Part shown: positions 18,976-28,189 of the stretch, piece after piece
Numbering within the stretch: position 1 is the stretch's first letter
Layout of the letters: each line of letters starts with the position of its first letter
Origin: Phormidium sp. FACHB-1136
GTDB lineage: Bacteria; Cyanobacteriota; Cyanobacteriia; Phormidesmidales; Phormidesmidaceae
Assembly (NCBI RefSeq): GCF_014697375.1
Contig: NZ_JACJRS010000052.1
Location: 1-36,577 of the forward strand
Reading direction: 5' to 3'
Length of the DNA: 36,577 bases
Translations under genes and position numbers: made by a program
The notes under the pieces: model-generated
What the model was told of the DNA's origin: nothing
What the model saw: only the letters and a program-made list of their open reading frames with translations
Databases searched by the model: none

Positions 18976-20684
18976 TAGTGGGTGCCCGTTTGGCGATAGT
19001 GGACGGCGGTTTTGGCTTCCCTATCCAGCACCCGACCCGCCTGCACGGTGGCATAGACCAGCCAATGGTCGCCACATTCCATGCGTTCCGCCACGGTGCA
19101 TTCTAGGTAGGCGATGGCGTCTTGCAAAATGGGGGCACCGTTGTTGGCAGCTTCGGTATTGACCCCGGCAAAGCGGTCTTCCCCAGGGGAAAACGGCTTC
19201 AGAAAATGCTTCATCGGCCCTAGGTGTTTGCCCTCGGCCAGCATATTGAGCACAAAGGGATTGCCGGGATACATCAGGGTTTCAATGGCCCGATCCTTGG
19301 CCACCGCTACCGTAAACCCTGGGGGCGTGAAGGATGCTTGGGACACCCAGGAGGCTAGCATGGCGCTGGAGACCTCCCCTTGGGAAGCGGTGACGATGCA
19401 CAGGGAACCCACCAGCCGTCCTACCGCCTGCTCCACGGAGGAGGCGGGGGTGCGGGGTTGCTTGGCCCGCTTGGCTTTTTTCAGCGCTTGAGCAAAGTCG
19501 GTGCCCACCTCTTCACAGAATTTGAGGGTGACATCGGTAGGCTTAAATTTGACCCGAATCGACTCAAACCCCAAGGAGTAGCCACCGTCCTTCAGCTTGC
19601 CCTCCAACATATCGATAGCCTCGCCACTCCAGCCAAAGGAACCGAACACCCCGGCCAGTTGGGTTTTGGAGGCCGACGCCAGAACGATCCCCAAGGCGGT
19701 TTGCATGGGCGTGGGCATATGGCCACCCAGGGTCGGCGACCCCATCAAAAAGCCCGCCGACTTCTCGACGGCGGCTTTAATGTCAGCGGGATCGGCCTGT
19801 TCGGCGTTAATAGATTCCACCGCCACGCCAGATTTAGTGATACCCCGTGCCAGGGCCTGGGCCACGGTGGCCGTGTTGCCGTAGGCCGAGGCATAGATCA
19901 ACGCCACCGAGAGATCCTGGGCCGTCTGGGACTGGCTCCACTGCCGATAGCTGTGGAAGAGTTCCTTGGCACTATACTGCACCACAGGGCCATGCCCAGG
20001 GGCCATCACCTGAAAGGGAAAGGTCTCCATGCGGTCTAGGGCCGCTGTCACCTGGCGCACACTGGAGGCAAACAAGCAGTCGAAGTAGTAGCGACGATCT
20101 TCTAATAGGTCATTCCAGCCTAAATCGAGGACATTTTCGCCGCTGCGGTGCGCTCCAAAAAATTTGTCGGTATAGAGAATATTGGCATAGGGGTCGAAGG
20201 TGGCCATACCGCCGGGATAGCGGGGGGTCGGAATCGGCACAAAGCGGAGGCAATGCCCCCGGCCTAAATCGAGCTGATCCTCACCACTGCGAATCACCCG
20301 CACCCTTGGCGAAGCGTCTGGCAGCAAATCCTTAAGTGCCAAGGCGGCAGGGTTCGAGCAAACCACGGTCACATCCGGCAAGCGCTGGAGCAGAATCTTC
20401 AGGGTCTCGACCCGGTTGGGGTTGACGTGGCCCAGCACAATGAAACTCACCTGATAGAGGTTAATATGCTGTTCCAGGGCCGTGATGAACATCTGATTAA
20501 AGGATTCCCCCGGTGGATCGATCAGAGCGGTGCGATCCCCCTGAATCAGGTAGCTATTCGCCGTGGTACCCCGATCTAGGGCGTATTCAATTTCAAAGCG
20601 GAGACGGTTCCAACTGCGGCAGCGCAACACTGTGGTACCCGCCGCAATGGGATAAATTTGAACATCGCGAGTTGGAGTCGTCAT
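18972..20684 (-). CDS. flv1: Flavodiiron protein, diflavin flavoprotein A type (Flv1-like)
   Basis: 570 residues with the three cyanobacterial domains in order: metallo-beta-lactamase-like (about 30-250), flavodoxin-like (FMN, about 258-400; IYASAYGNTATVAQAL), and a C-terminal flavin reductase domain (about 420-565; ASQGEVSSAMLASWVSQASF). Such proteins pass electrons from PSI to O2 without making superoxide. The diiron ligands are non-canonical: HxExDH is HVNPNR (86-91), the next His is replaced (TPRYPGG), while Asp173 and His231 remain. That pattern belongs to the Flv1/Flv2 class, which pairs with a canonical Flv3/Flv4; Flv1 is preferred, Flv2 possible. No partner flv gene is in the window. 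A small membrane ORF lies 97 bases upstream on the same strand. Confidence 0.9.
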   Translation of the reverse strand: MTTPTRDVQIYPIAAGTTVLRCRSWNRLRFEIEYALDRGTTANSYLIQGDRTALIDPPGESFNQMFITALEQHINLYQVSFIVLGHVNPNRVETLKILLQRLPDVTVVCSNPAALALKDLLPDASPRVRVIRSGEDQLDLGRGHCLRFVPIPTPRYPGGMATFDPYANILYTDKFFGAHRSGENVLDLGWNDLLEDRRYYFDCLFASSVRQVTAALDRMETFPFQVMAPGHGPVVQYSAKELFHSYRQWSQSQTAQDLSVALIYASAYGNTATVAQALARGITKSGVAVESINAEQADPADIKAAVEKSAGFLMGSPTLGGHMPTPMQTALGIVLASASKTQLAGVFGSFGWSGEAIDMLEGKLKDGGYSLGFESIRVKFKPTDVTLKFCEEVGTDFAQALKKAKRAKQPRTPASSVEQAVGRLVGSLCIVTASQGEVSSAMLASWVSQASFTPPGFTVAVAKDRAIETLMYPGNPFVLNMLAEGKHLGPMKHFLKPFSPGEDRFAGVNTEAANNGAPILQDAIAYLECTVAERMECGDHWLVYATVQAGRVLDREAKTAVHYRQTGTHY

Positions 20685-20781
20685 AGGGCAACCAAGGGCG
20701 AAGGAGTAAACCAGACTTAGAGCCTATCCCTTTCTTCCGTTGGCTCGTCAGTCTGCTTCTACCTTATCAGGTGCCCTCCCC

Positions 20782-21021
20782 CTACGTTCCCCCGTCACTC
20801 CTCCCCTGGGGGCTGCAACCACTGCCTTGGGGCCACGCCAAAAGGCCAATATAGAGGGGGATATCCCAGAGGAGATCGATGGGGATCCACCGGGCGGTTG
20901 AGAAATCAATTGCTAGACGCATCACCAGGATTAAGAGGATGACAACCGTTAATCCAACAAGTTCAATCCAATACAAAATCGGCCCTTCAGGCTTGGTATC
21001 GCTCGTTGTGTCACGTCCCAA
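20782..21021 (-). CDS. Small two-helix membrane protein, hypothetical
   Basis: 79 residues from TTG (an in-frame stop lies six codons earlier, so TTG is the only common start before the hydrophobic part). Two likely membrane helices: YWIELVGLTVVILLILVMRL and, after FSTARWIPID, LLWDIPLYIGLLAW. The tail is short and polar. No homolog was recognised. It precedes the flavodiiron gene by 97 bases on the same strand and could share its transcript. The hydrophobic pattern supports a real gene, but the start codon is poor and conservation is untested. Confidence 0.5.
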   Translation of the reverse strand: MGRDTTSDTKPEGPILYWIELVGLTVVILLILVMRLAIDFSTARWIPIDLLWDIPLYIGLLAWPQGSGCSPQGRSDGGT

Positions 21022-21431
21022 GCAACCTATACCGATTCATTCACACCATTCATACCATTCACACTATTCATGCTAATCTGACCATAAAGACTTAGTATAT
21101 TGGCTTTACATAGGTGCATAACTTTGATAAAGTTAACGTAACTTTTAATGAATGCGTAGGCAAAGGCTCTTAGGATTAGACCGTAAAGTTACTGACTCCT
21201 TCGCGTCATGGGAATACTTTTGGTGTTTCGTCAAGCGACTTAACGAGTCAAACTAGTCACACGACTTTAGATAATCACCCATCGCTTCTCTATGTTCAGA
21301 TAGTTGGCTTTCCTCGATGCATTGTTTGATACTTTCATCCACAGCTTTGGCGTCTCGTTTGCATCAGTATTGAAAGCATTGTATCGGCAAGTCTAGTCAT
21401 CTAAACCATTACCAAGAATCAGGGATCTGCT
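21022..21431. other. 410-base gap with AT-richer promoter-like DNA
   Basis: No supported gene. It lies between the divergent small membrane ORF and the glycosyltransferase. It contains a 9-mer tandem repeat (21038-21073) and AT-rich DNA around 21075-21160 (TTAGTATATTGG, TAACTTTGATAAAGTTAACG). GATAAAGTTAACGTAAC suggests promoter or regulator DNA, but no site could be named. Confidence 0.5.
21038..21073. repeat. Tandem 9-mer repeat, four units
   Basis: CATTCACAC (21038-21046), CATTCATAC (21047-21055), CATTCACAC (21056-21064), TATTCATGC (21065-21073). The core ATTCA recurs every nine bases. It lies just upstream of the small minus-strand ORF. Confidence 0.85.
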
Positions 21432-22439
21432 ATGGAGTCAACACCGATTCAGTCGTCGCCGGGGTCTGAGGTTAGACATGGTAAACTGCGCGTGAAATCT
21501 GTAGACGAGGCTTTGGAAGTATCTAATACACCGACTACATCGCTCAAAGGTAAAGAGGTAGCAGCCCAGCGGGTTTCGGCGACAGAAGTACGAGCTTTGT
21601 ACCGTAAGTTCCGCCGTGCGGCCCTAGAATCTACTGCCCGTGAGCTTCAGAAGCAACAGAATGCCTATCTGCACCAACGCGTTGAGATTCTGAATGTTCC
21701 CATCGATAACATTTCAACGGCAGATTTTCTCCAGCAACTCAAACAGGGGGTTGTGTTTACTCCTAATGTCGATCACCTGATGAAATTGCAACGGGATCCT
21801 GACTTTGTGGAAGCCTATAACCAGGCAGACTTCCGGGTCTGCGATAGCCAAGTGCTAATGATGGCATCTAAGTTTCTGGGGCGGCCCATTAAGGCTAAAA
21901 TCTCCGGCTCGGATCTTTTCCCGATGTTCTGCGATCACCATCGCGATAACGAGAAAATCAAGATTTTTCTCCTAGGCGGGGCCGAAGGTGTTGCTGCCGA
22001 AGCCCAACGGCGGATTAACGCTCGCATTGGTCGAGACATTGTCGTCCAGGCCCATTCTCCTTCCTTCGGCTTTGAGAAAAATGAGGCGGAATGCCAACGC
22101 ATCCTAGAGATGATTCGGCAGTCTCCTGCCAACGTCCTCGTGGTGGGGGTGGGGGCACCCAAGCAGGAGAAATGGATCGCTAGGTATAAGCAGCAACTGC
22201 CCTCCATTGATATTTTTCTGGCGGTAGGAGCCTCCATCGACTTTGAAGCCGGAAACAAGCCCCGTGCCCCCGAACTGATTAGCAAGTTGGGGCTGGAATG
22301 GCTCTATCGGCTGGCCTCAGAGCCAAAGCGCCTCTGGAAACGTTACCTAGTGGACGACCTTCCCTTCCTCTGGTTGGTGGCGAAGGAACGGCTGTTTGGA
22401 TTGAACAAGCCCCAGGAACCCCTCAATCAATCAAGATAG
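21432..22439 (+). CDS. WecG/TagA/CpsF-family glycosyltransferase
   Basis: 335 residues. The family transfers N-acetylmannosamine(uronic acid) or a similar sugar onto a lipid-linked acceptor during surface polysaccharide synthesis, at the cytoplasmic face of the membrane. The domain covers about 84-325: VEILNVPIDNIS, FTPNVDHLMKLQRDPDF with the conserved Asp (active-site region), FRVCDSQ, KISGSDL, FLLGGAEGV and VGVGAPKQEKW (238-248). The first 80 residues are a polar extension not expected in the family (Ser/Thr/Lys rich, then a charged helix RALYRKFRRAALESTAREL), possibly for membrane or partner contact. No other polysaccharide genes are adjacent. ATG start at the first Met; a later start would cut into the extension only. 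Confidence 0.9.
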   Translation: MESTPIQSSPGSEVRHGKLRVKSVDEALEVSNTPTTSLKGKEVAAQRVSATEVRALYRKFRRAALESTARELQKQQNAYLHQRVEILNVPIDNISTADFLQQLKQGVVFTPNVDHLMKLQRDPDFVEAYNQADFRVCDSQVLMMASKFLGRPIKAKISGSDLFPMFCDHHRDNEKIKIFLLGGAEGVAAEAQRRINARIGRDIVVQAHSPSFGFEKNEAECQRILEMIRQSPANVLVVGVGAPKQEKWIARYKQQLPSIDIFLAVGASIDFEAGNKPRAPELISKLGLEWLYRLASEPKRLWKRYLVDDLPFLWLVAKERLFGLNKPQEPLNQSR

Positions 22440-22609
22440 TGCTGTTTAACGGTGGTCTGTTGACTTGCTTTTGCTGGGTGGGAGCAGCGCAGACTCCTCA
22501 AATCTAGGGGGTGGGGAGCGAGCACTGGGGCCATTGGAGTGGTATTTGGGTTAGCCTAAAGCCTGGATTTTTGTGGCACTTTGGAGGAAAGCCATAGGCC
22601 AAGAACGCT

Positions 22610-23413
22610 ATGATTCCAGTCTCCGTTGGGGGATCTGCCCAGTCTGCACTGTGGACGGATCACCTGATTGCCTACTATCGTCAGCTTGCCGAGGCCACCT
22701 TTACGGTGATTGATGTGGAAACCACTGGCCCAAAGCCGTCCACCTCGCGGGTGATTGAAATCGGCATTTTGCAAGGATCTCTAGACGAAGGGGTGATTTA
22801 TGAAGACAGCTTTTTGATTAACCCCCAGGTGCGCGTTCCGGCCCAAATTACCCGCCTCACAGGCATCTCCACCGCCATGGTAGAGTCCGGGGTGCTTGCC
22901 CATGAACTATGGCCAGATCTGATCTCGCCCCTCAGTGCTGGGGTGCTGACGGGTCATAACCTCGCCTTCGACTACAGCTTCCTCCAGTCGGAATATCGCC
23001 GCATGAATCAGCGCTTCAGCCGTCCCGATGCCCAGCAGTTCTGTACGGTCATCCTATCCCGATTGCTGCTGGCGGATTTGCCCTCCCGTAGCCTGCCCAA
23101 TTTGGTGCAGCATTTTGGCTTCAACGTGGGGCAGTCCCACCGTGCCTTTGCCGATGCCAAAGCCTGCTGGCTGTTGGCGGAATACCTGCTAACCCAGCTT
23201 CAGGAGATGTCGGATTGGCAGTTGCGCGATCTCCTAGAACACCAGTGGATTCCCCTCAGCGAAGCCGCTAAGGGCTTTGGCCATCCCCCTCGCGACATCC
23301 AGCACCACCTGGAACGGCGCGGCTGTGAATACCGTTCCTCCCGCCGCAGCGACCGCTACCTCTACCGTCGTGGCGACCTAGAAGCCCTCTACCAGGAAGT
23401 CTATGCTTCCTAG
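22610..23413 (+). CDS. DnaQ-like 3'-5' exonuclease (DEDDh)
   Basis: 267 residues. The exonuclease core runs from about 30 to 205: FTVIDVETTG (Asp35, Glu37, Exo I), LTGHNLAFDYSFLQSEY (Exo II Asp), and SHRAFADAKACW (Exo III His and Asp). This is the DnaQ/epsilon type that removes nucleotides from 3' ends with two metal ions. The remaining 60 residues (RDLLEHQWIPLSEAAKGFGHPPRDIQHHLERRG) form an extra domain not needed for catalysis. Whether it is a replicative proofreader or another repair/RNA exonuclease cannot be decided; the missing clamp-binding motif and the extra tail favour an accessory enzyme. No strong ribosome site precedes the ATG. Confidence 0.88.
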   Translation: MIPVSVGGSAQSALWTDHLIAYYRQLAEATFTVIDVETTGPKPSTSRVIEIGILQGSLDEGVIYEDSFLINPQVRVPAQITRLTGISTAMVESGVLAHELWPDLISPLSAGVLTGHNLAFDYSFLQSEYRRMNQRFSRPDAQQFCTVILSRLLLADLPSRSLPNLVQHFGFNVGQSHRAFADAKACWLLAEYLLTQLQEMSDWQLRDLLEHQWIPLSEAAKGFGHPPRDIQHHLERRGCEYRSSRRSDRYLYRRGDLEALYQEVYAS

Positions 23414-23647
23414 CTTTCATGGATTATTGGTTAGCGAATGATGAAATTTTGGGCGGCTAAGTCGTAGCGAATCCGACTTTCTGCCATTAGAATAGTTAGA
23501 ATCGATACATTTGTTTAGATGCCCTAGGCTAGGGTGACAAAGGCTACGGGCCTGTGCTGTCACTGATTTGTATCACCTAGCTGTATCGACGTTTTGCCTG
23601 TTGCCTTAGCGGCTACGGTCTTCATTCTCTACCTTGTGGGAGTTACC

Positions 23648-25270
23648 ATGAGTCATTCGTCTAGCCCCGACCGCATTCTGATCTTTGATACTACCCTGCG
23701 GGATGGCGAACAGTCCCCTGGGGCCACCCTAAACGTGGAGGAGAAGCTGATCATTGCGCGGCAGCTAGCTCGACTGGGGGTAGACATCATTGAAGCTGGG
23801 TTCCCCTTTGCCAGCCCTGGGGATTTTGAGGCCGTTCAAAAAATTGCCCGTGAGGTGGGCACCGCCGATGGCCCGACGATTTGCGGCCTTGCCCGTGCCA
23901 CGAAAGCCGACATTGAGCGGGCCGGGGAAGCCGTGAAACCCGCCGCCAAGGGCCGCATCCACACCTTCATTGCCACCTCGGATATTCACATGCAGTATAA
24001 GCTGCGGAAGAGCCGGGAAGAAGTGCTGGCCATTGCGCCGGAAATGGTGGCCTACGCCAAAACCTTCACTGACGATGTGGAATTTTCCCCCGAAGATGCC
24101 GGACGATCTGACCCAGAATTCCTTTACCAAATGCTGGAGGCGGTGATTGCCGCTGGGGCTACCACGGTTAATATCCCCGATACCGTGGGCTACCTCACCC
24201 CGACGGAATTTGGTACTTTGATTCGCGGCATTAAAGAAAACGTGCCCAACATCGACCAGGCGGTGATTTCCGTCCACGGCCACAACGATTTGGGTTTGGC
24301 GGTGGCCAACTTCCTGGAGGCGGTGAAAAACGGGGCGCGACAGCTCGAATGCACCATCAACGGCATTGGCGAACGGGCCGGAAACGCCGCCCTAGAAGAA
24401 TTGGTGATGGCCATGCATGTGCGCCGTTCCTACTACAATCCCTTCCTCGGTCGTCCGGCGGATTCTGAGGAACCCCTGACCAACATCGACACCCGCCAGA
24501 TCTACAAAACCTCGCGCCTGGTGTCGAACCTCACCGGGATGTTTGTGCAGCCCAACAAGGCGATTGTCGGGGCCAACGCCTTCGCCCACGAGTCCGGCAT
24601 TCACCAGGATGGTGTGCTGAAGAACAAGCTCACCTACGAGATCATGGACGCCACCTCCATCGGCCTCACCGACAACCAGATTGTGCTGGGTAAGCATTCG
24701 GGCCGCAACGCCTTCCGCACCCGCCTGCAAGAACTGGGCTACGAACTGGATGACCAAGCCATCAACCGCGCCTTTTTGCGGTTCAAGGAACTGGCGGACA
24801 AGAAAAAGGAAATCACCGACTGGGATCTTCAGTCCATCGTCAACGACGAAACCCAGCAGGCTCCCGAACATTTCCATTTGGAACTGGTGCAGGTCTCCTG
24901 CGGCGACAGCGCCAAGCCCACCGCCACCGTCACCATTCGCACCCCCGATGGTCAAGAACTGATGGATGCCGCCATTGGCACTGGCCCCGTGGATGCGGTG
25001 TATAAGGCCATCAACCGCGTGGTGGGCATCGAGAATCAACTGATTGAGTTCTCGGTGCAGTCCGTCACGGCGGGTATTGACGCCCTAGGTGAAGTCACCA
25101 TCCGCATCCGTCACGGGGAGCGGGTGTTCTCTGGCCACGCTGCCAACACCGATATTGTGGTGGCCTCGGCCCACGCCTACCTGCACGCCCTCAATCGGCT
25201 CTATTCTGCCCTGCAAGGGGAGCAGGCCCTCCATCCCCAACGGGATGCTGAACCTGTCACCGTGGGCTAG
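23648..25270 (+). CDS. leuA: 2-isopropylmalate synthase
   Basis: 540 residues. Condenses acetyl-CoA with 2-oxoisovalerate, the first committed step of leucine synthesis, in the cytosol. [12 protein letters not shown] (14-25) holds the metal/substrate site of the TIM-barrel; the HxH metal ligands are in [22 protein letters not shown] and [12 protein letters not shown] are the other family signatures. The last 130 residues form the LeuA dimerisation/leucine-feedback domain. Start ATG 23648 has GGGAG five bases upstream, so it is preferred over upstream in-frame codons from 23594. No leader peptide with clustered Leu codons was seen. A strong hairpin follows the stop. Confidence 0.97.
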   Translation: MSHSSSPDRILIFDTTLRDGEQSPGATLNVEEKLIIARQLARLGVDIIEAGFPFASPGDFEAVQKIAREVGTADGPTICGLARATKADIERAGEAVKPAAKGRIHTFIATSDIHMQYKLRKSREEVLAIAPEMVAYAKTFTDDVEFSPEDAGRSDPEFLYQMLEAVIAAGATTVNIPDTVGYLTPTEFGTLIRGIKENVPNIDQAVISVHGHNDLGLAVANFLEAVKNGARQLECTINGIGERAGNAALEELVMAMHVRRSYYNPFLGRPADSEEPLTNIDTRQIYKTSRLVSNLTGMFVQPNKAIVGANAFAHESGIHQDGVLKNKLTYEIMDATSIGLTDNQIVLGKHSGRNAFRTRLQELGYELDDQAINRAFLRFKELADKKKEITDWDLQSIVNDETQQAPEHFHLELVQVSCGDSAKPTATVTIRTPDGQELMDAAIGTGPVDAVYKAINRVVGIENQLIEFSVQSVTAGIDALGEVTIRIRHGERVFSGHAANTDIVVASAHAYLHALNRLYSALQGEQALHPQRDAEPVTVG

Positions 25271-25273
25271 ATC

Positions 25274-25317
25274 ATCACCCCGACCTAGGCATCTCGTCAT
25301 GTCCGGGTCGGGGTGAT
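25274..25317. terminator. Strong hairpin after leuA
   Basis: ATCACCCCGACC (25274-25285) pairs perfectly with GGTCGGGGTGAT (25306-25317), a 12-bp stem with a 20-nt loop. It lies between the convergent leuA and lipoprotein genes and could act in both directions. There is no clear T run. Confidence 0.7.
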
Positions 25318-25363
25318 ACATGGGTAAGGAAAATGTGGCTGGGGGAAATGTCGGCCATGGCCT

Positions 25364-26104
25364 TTAGAAGGTTGCGCCCATGGGTTCGGCGGTAATCAGG
25401 GTGAAGGACTCCACGAGATCCACTGCGGTTTGGGGGTCAACATCCTTGCATTGGTCAAAGGTGGCAAAGAGGGCTTTGATGTCCGCCGCCCCTGTCAGGC
25501 GATAGGAACCGGAGGGGCCAGCCAGCCAATCGGTGTAGAGATTGGGGTCGGGGAATTTGGCCTGCCATTCGGGATCGGAATATTTGCCGTAGTTGAGGCC
25601 GTAGCTAGGATTGCCGTTTTCGTCGGTAAACAACGGTGGCTGGATAGGAAGGCGGCTTTCGGTGGCGGGGGGTGGGCTGGTGCCACCATCGGCAAATTCC
25701 ACAGCAAAGCATTGATTATCGGCATTTTGGTAGACGATCAGATAGCTCAGGCCCATGTCGCCTTGGCTGATGCGGAGATCGGCCACCTGGAAGGAGGGCG
25801 GTACATTCCCCGGCACCACCACATCAATGCCTAGGCTGGCAAGCTGGGCCATCTGATCGGGGGCAAGCTGGGCTAGAAAGGCTCCTGGAGGTGGGGGCGG
25901 CGGCGCACTAGGATCGCTGGCGGTCTGGGGGTCGGCGTCTAAGGCCATGGAATTTGGGGCGTTCCCAGTGTTCGATCCGGTAGGGTTAGATTCGGCAGGG
26001 GCTGATCCGCTGGGGACAGGGCGATCACAGGCCGCAGGCAGTAGACCTAACAACACTGCACCGATCAGCCCTGCCCATCGTGACCCGGTAAATCCATGAC
26101 CCAT
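25364..26104 (-). CDS. Lipoprotein, function unknown
   Basis: 246 residues. The signal peptide ends in the lipobox LLPAAC (Cys26), so the protein should be lipidated. Residues about 30-75 are a Pro/Ser/Asn/Ala-rich linker including a run of seven Pro. The folded part begins near FLAQLAPDQMAQLASLGIDVVVPGNVPPSF and contains two Cys (QCFAVEF, FDQCKDV). No named domain was recognised; similar cyanobacterial proteins are unannotated. GAGGAAA lies before the ATG. It is divergent from the MFS transporter with little space between them. Confidence 0.8.
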   Translation of the reverse strand: MGHGFTGSRWAGLIGAVLLGLLPAACDRPVPSGSAPAESNPTGSNTGNAPNSMALDADPQTASDPSAPPPPPPGAFLAQLAPDQMAQLASLGIDVVVPGNVPPSFQVADLRISQGDMGLSYLIVYQNADNQCFAVEFADGGTSPPPATESRLPIQPPLFTDENGNPSYGLNYGKYSDPEWQAKFPDPNLYTDWLAGPSGSYRLTGAADIKALFATFDQCKDVDPQTAVDLVESFTLITAEPMGATF

Positions 26105-26243
26105 AGCGATTTCCTCTAAACCTCGTACCGTTCAACCTCGTGCCTTTGCCATTGTCACCCACCTTGTGACCTCCTTGGGGATGGTGGGTATTGCCCTCGC
26201 AATGTGGCAAGATCAACCCACTGAGAGAGTTGGGAGTCCATCG

Positions 26244-27620
26244 TTGTCTAAATTACCGCCCTTGCCCCTGCCAGTGAAATTGGCCTATGGCATGGGAGAG
26301 CTGGCGGCGGCTGTCCCGGCTAGTTTGTCGGCCTTTTTTGTGCTGTATTTTTTTACCACCGTGGCGGGGCTAAATCCGGCCCTAGCGGGGAGCGTGATTT
26401 TGATTGGGCGGCTGTGGGATGCCATCAACGACCCCCTCATCGGCTGGCTGAGTGATCGCACGGTGTCTCCCCTGGGGCGGCGGTTCCCGTGGATGCTGGG
26501 CGGCATGGTACCCATGGCCCTAACGGCGATGCTGTTGTGGGTGGTGCCACCGTTCCAAACCCAGGGGGGAATTTTTGCCTACTACGTCGTCCTGTCGCTG
26601 TTTGCCTTTGCCTCCTTTACGGCGGTGCAGTTGCCCTACACCGCCCTTGCCGCCGAGCTTTCCGACGACTACGACGAACGCACCACCCTGATCGGCACCA
26701 AGGCCGCCTTCAGCATTGGCGGGGGCATTTTGGCGCTGGTCATGGCCCAGGTGGTCTTTGGTCAGGTTGCGGATCCCAAACGGCAGTACATGATTCTGGG
26801 CATCCTCTCCGCCTGCTTGGCCATCGTCATGGTTAGCCTTTGTGTGGCGGGCACCTATCGCCGCTACTGGCAGGCCCAAAAGGCTCACGCCAGCCTCCAT
26901 CCCCCGGCAGGCTTTAATTCTCTCCTGGCCGACTTGCGCAGCGTTTTTGCCAACAGCGCCTTCCGCAAAGTATTGGGACTGTATCTGTGCAGTTGGATGA
27001 GCGTGCAAGTTACCGCCGCCATGCTGCCCTATTTTGTGGGCGCTTGGATGGGCCTGCCCGAAACCCACTTTGCCCAGATGGCCCTGGCCGTGCAGGGAAC
27101 CGCCATCGCCATGTTGGTGGTATGGAACCGAGTGGCCCACTGGACGAGCAAACGTACCGCGCTAATGCTGGGAGCTCCCCTGGCTATGGTCGCCCTGCTG
27201 GGCCTAATCACCGTGCAGCCCGATCAGGTGGGGTGGATGTATGCCCTGGGCATCGCGGCAGGGATAGGCGTGGCTACCCTTTACCTCATCCCCTTTGCCA
27301 TGCTGCCCGATGTGGTGGATTTAGATGAGCTGCAAACTGGACGACGGCGAGAGGGACTGTACTTCAGCGCCCTGGTGTTTTTGCAAAAGTTTGGCCTAGC
27401 GGCGGCCATCTTTCTATCCGGCCAATTGCTGCACTGGACAGGCTACGACCCCCAAGCCATCACCCAGCCCCTTCCAGCCCTCTGGGCCATCCGCCTGTTG
27501 ATTGGCCCCCTGCCCGCCCTGCTGCTGCTGGGTAGCCTCTGGTTTGCCCACCGCTACCCCATCGACCGTGACCGACACCGCCAAATCCTCGACGCCCTTG
27601 AAATTCAGCGCCACCAATAA
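26244..27620 (+). CDS. MFS transporter, GPH (MelB-like sugar:cation symporter) type
   Basis: 458 residues from this start, about 12 membrane helices. KLAYGMGELAAAVPASLSAFFVLYFFTTVAGL, GRLWDAINDPLIGWLSDRT and LGRRFPWML are the hallmarks of the glycoside-pentoside-hexuronide:cation symporter family; the Asp residues in the second helix are the usual cation-site candidates. Substrate unknown: in cyanobacteria members may carry sugars, lipids or other organics. Start: TTG 26244 has GGGAG seven bases upstream and yields MSKLPPLPLPVKLAYG, the family-like N-terminus; the frame is open to GTG 26166 and includes ATG 26181 and 26202, which lack ribosome sites. Divergent from the lipoprotein gene. Confidence 0.86.
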   Translation: MSKLPPLPLPVKLAYGMGELAAAVPASLSAFFVLYFFTTVAGLNPALAGSVILIGRLWDAINDPLIGWLSDRTVSPLGRRFPWMLGGMVPMALTAMLLWVVPPFQTQGGIFAYYVVLSLFAFASFTAVQLPYTALAAELSDDYDERTTLIGTKAAFSIGGGILALVMAQVVFGQVADPKRQYMILGILSACLAIVMVSLCVAGTYRRYWQAQKAHASLHPPAGFNSLLADLRSVFANSAFRKVLGLYLCSWMSVQVTAAMLPYFVGAWMGLPETHFAQMALAVQGTAIAMLVVWNRVAHWTSKRTALMLGAPLAMVALLGLITVQPDQVGWMYALGIAAGIGVATLYLIPFAMLPDVVDLDELQTGRRREGLYFSALVFLQKFGLAAAIFLSGQLLHWTGYDPQAITQPLPALWAIRLLIGPLPALLLLGSLWFAHRYPIDRDRHRQILDALEIQRHQ

Positions 27621-27669
27621 GCCACATCCCGAATCTTCCACTTTGACGGCTTGCCTTCAGCTTAAAGAT

Positions 27670-27795
27670 TCAACGGCTATTAGGCGGGATCTCTAGCTCA
27701 AGCCCCTGGAGCATGAAGGTGAGCAGATGATCCCGACTATCGAAGTACATGTACCGGGTTAAGGCCCGCAAATCCTCATAGTCTAAGCTTGCCGC
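27670..27795 (-). pseudogene. Coding-like remnant downstream of the Uma2 fragment
   Basis: In a frame different from the Uma2 gene, and overlapping its end, the minus strand reads DYEDLRALTRYMYFDSRDHL followed by LTFMLQGLELEIPPNSR and a TGA stop (27670-27672). It looks like a protein C-terminus without a start. It was not assigned to a family; it may be the tail of another broken gene to which the Uma2 sequence was joined. Confidence 0.3.
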
Positions 27796-28156
27796 CCCTA
27801 TCGTAAGCCTCAGTACTTTCTGATAGAACTTCAACAATTAAGCAGGGATAGGTAATGTATTGAGGTGTTGCCTTATCGCGATCATCGCAGGTGACGCTGG
27901 CATCGGGATAGGTATAGTTTTGGCTGGCCACACTCTTAACTTTGATGTCAGAGTTTCCGGTGATGCAATTGCCACCTTCTAGATGCGTCTCAAAGAGGCT
28001 GGTTAAACGAATGGCAATGCACCCATGGTTCACGCTGCCGCCGCCCATGGCATAGACTTCGCCATCGATATACTCATACTTTTCTGGCTGGGTTTCTTCC
28101 CAGACTAGATATTGATCGGGGGTGAGGCGAGGTACGTTATCGTTGGCGGCAATCAT
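27776..28156 (-). CDS. Uma2-family (DUF820) nuclease-like protein, 3'-truncated
   Basis: 126 residues; family members are about 180-200. Visible: LTPDQYLVWEETQPEKYEYI, GEVYAMGGG, the core YPDASVTC (Asp85) and CLIVEVLSEST (Glu109), then AYDRGGKLRL and stop. Uma2 proteins have a restriction-endonuclease-like fold and are numerous in cyanobacteria, with unknown role. The protein ends just where family members continue (AYDRGxKF...YR), so the last 60-70 residues are missing, and foreign coding-like sequence follows in another frame. The gene lies 33 bases after the restriction-modification gene on the same strand. Probably non-functional. Confidence 0.75.
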   Translation of the reverse strand: MIAANDNVPRLTPDQYLVWEETQPEKYEYIDGEVYAMGGGSVNHGCIAIRLTSLFETHLEGGNCITGNSDIKVKSVASQNYTYPDASVTCDDRDKATPQYITYPCLIVEVLSESTEAYDRGGKLRL

Positions 28157-28189
28157 ACATTTAGACTATATGATAAACAGTGCTTCTCT

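Noticed and set aside
23594-23647. In-frame codons before leuA as a leader peptide or longer N-terminus
   Set aside because: No Leu codon cluster or attenuator pairing is visible, and the ATG at 23648 has a good ribosome site and the family N-terminus.
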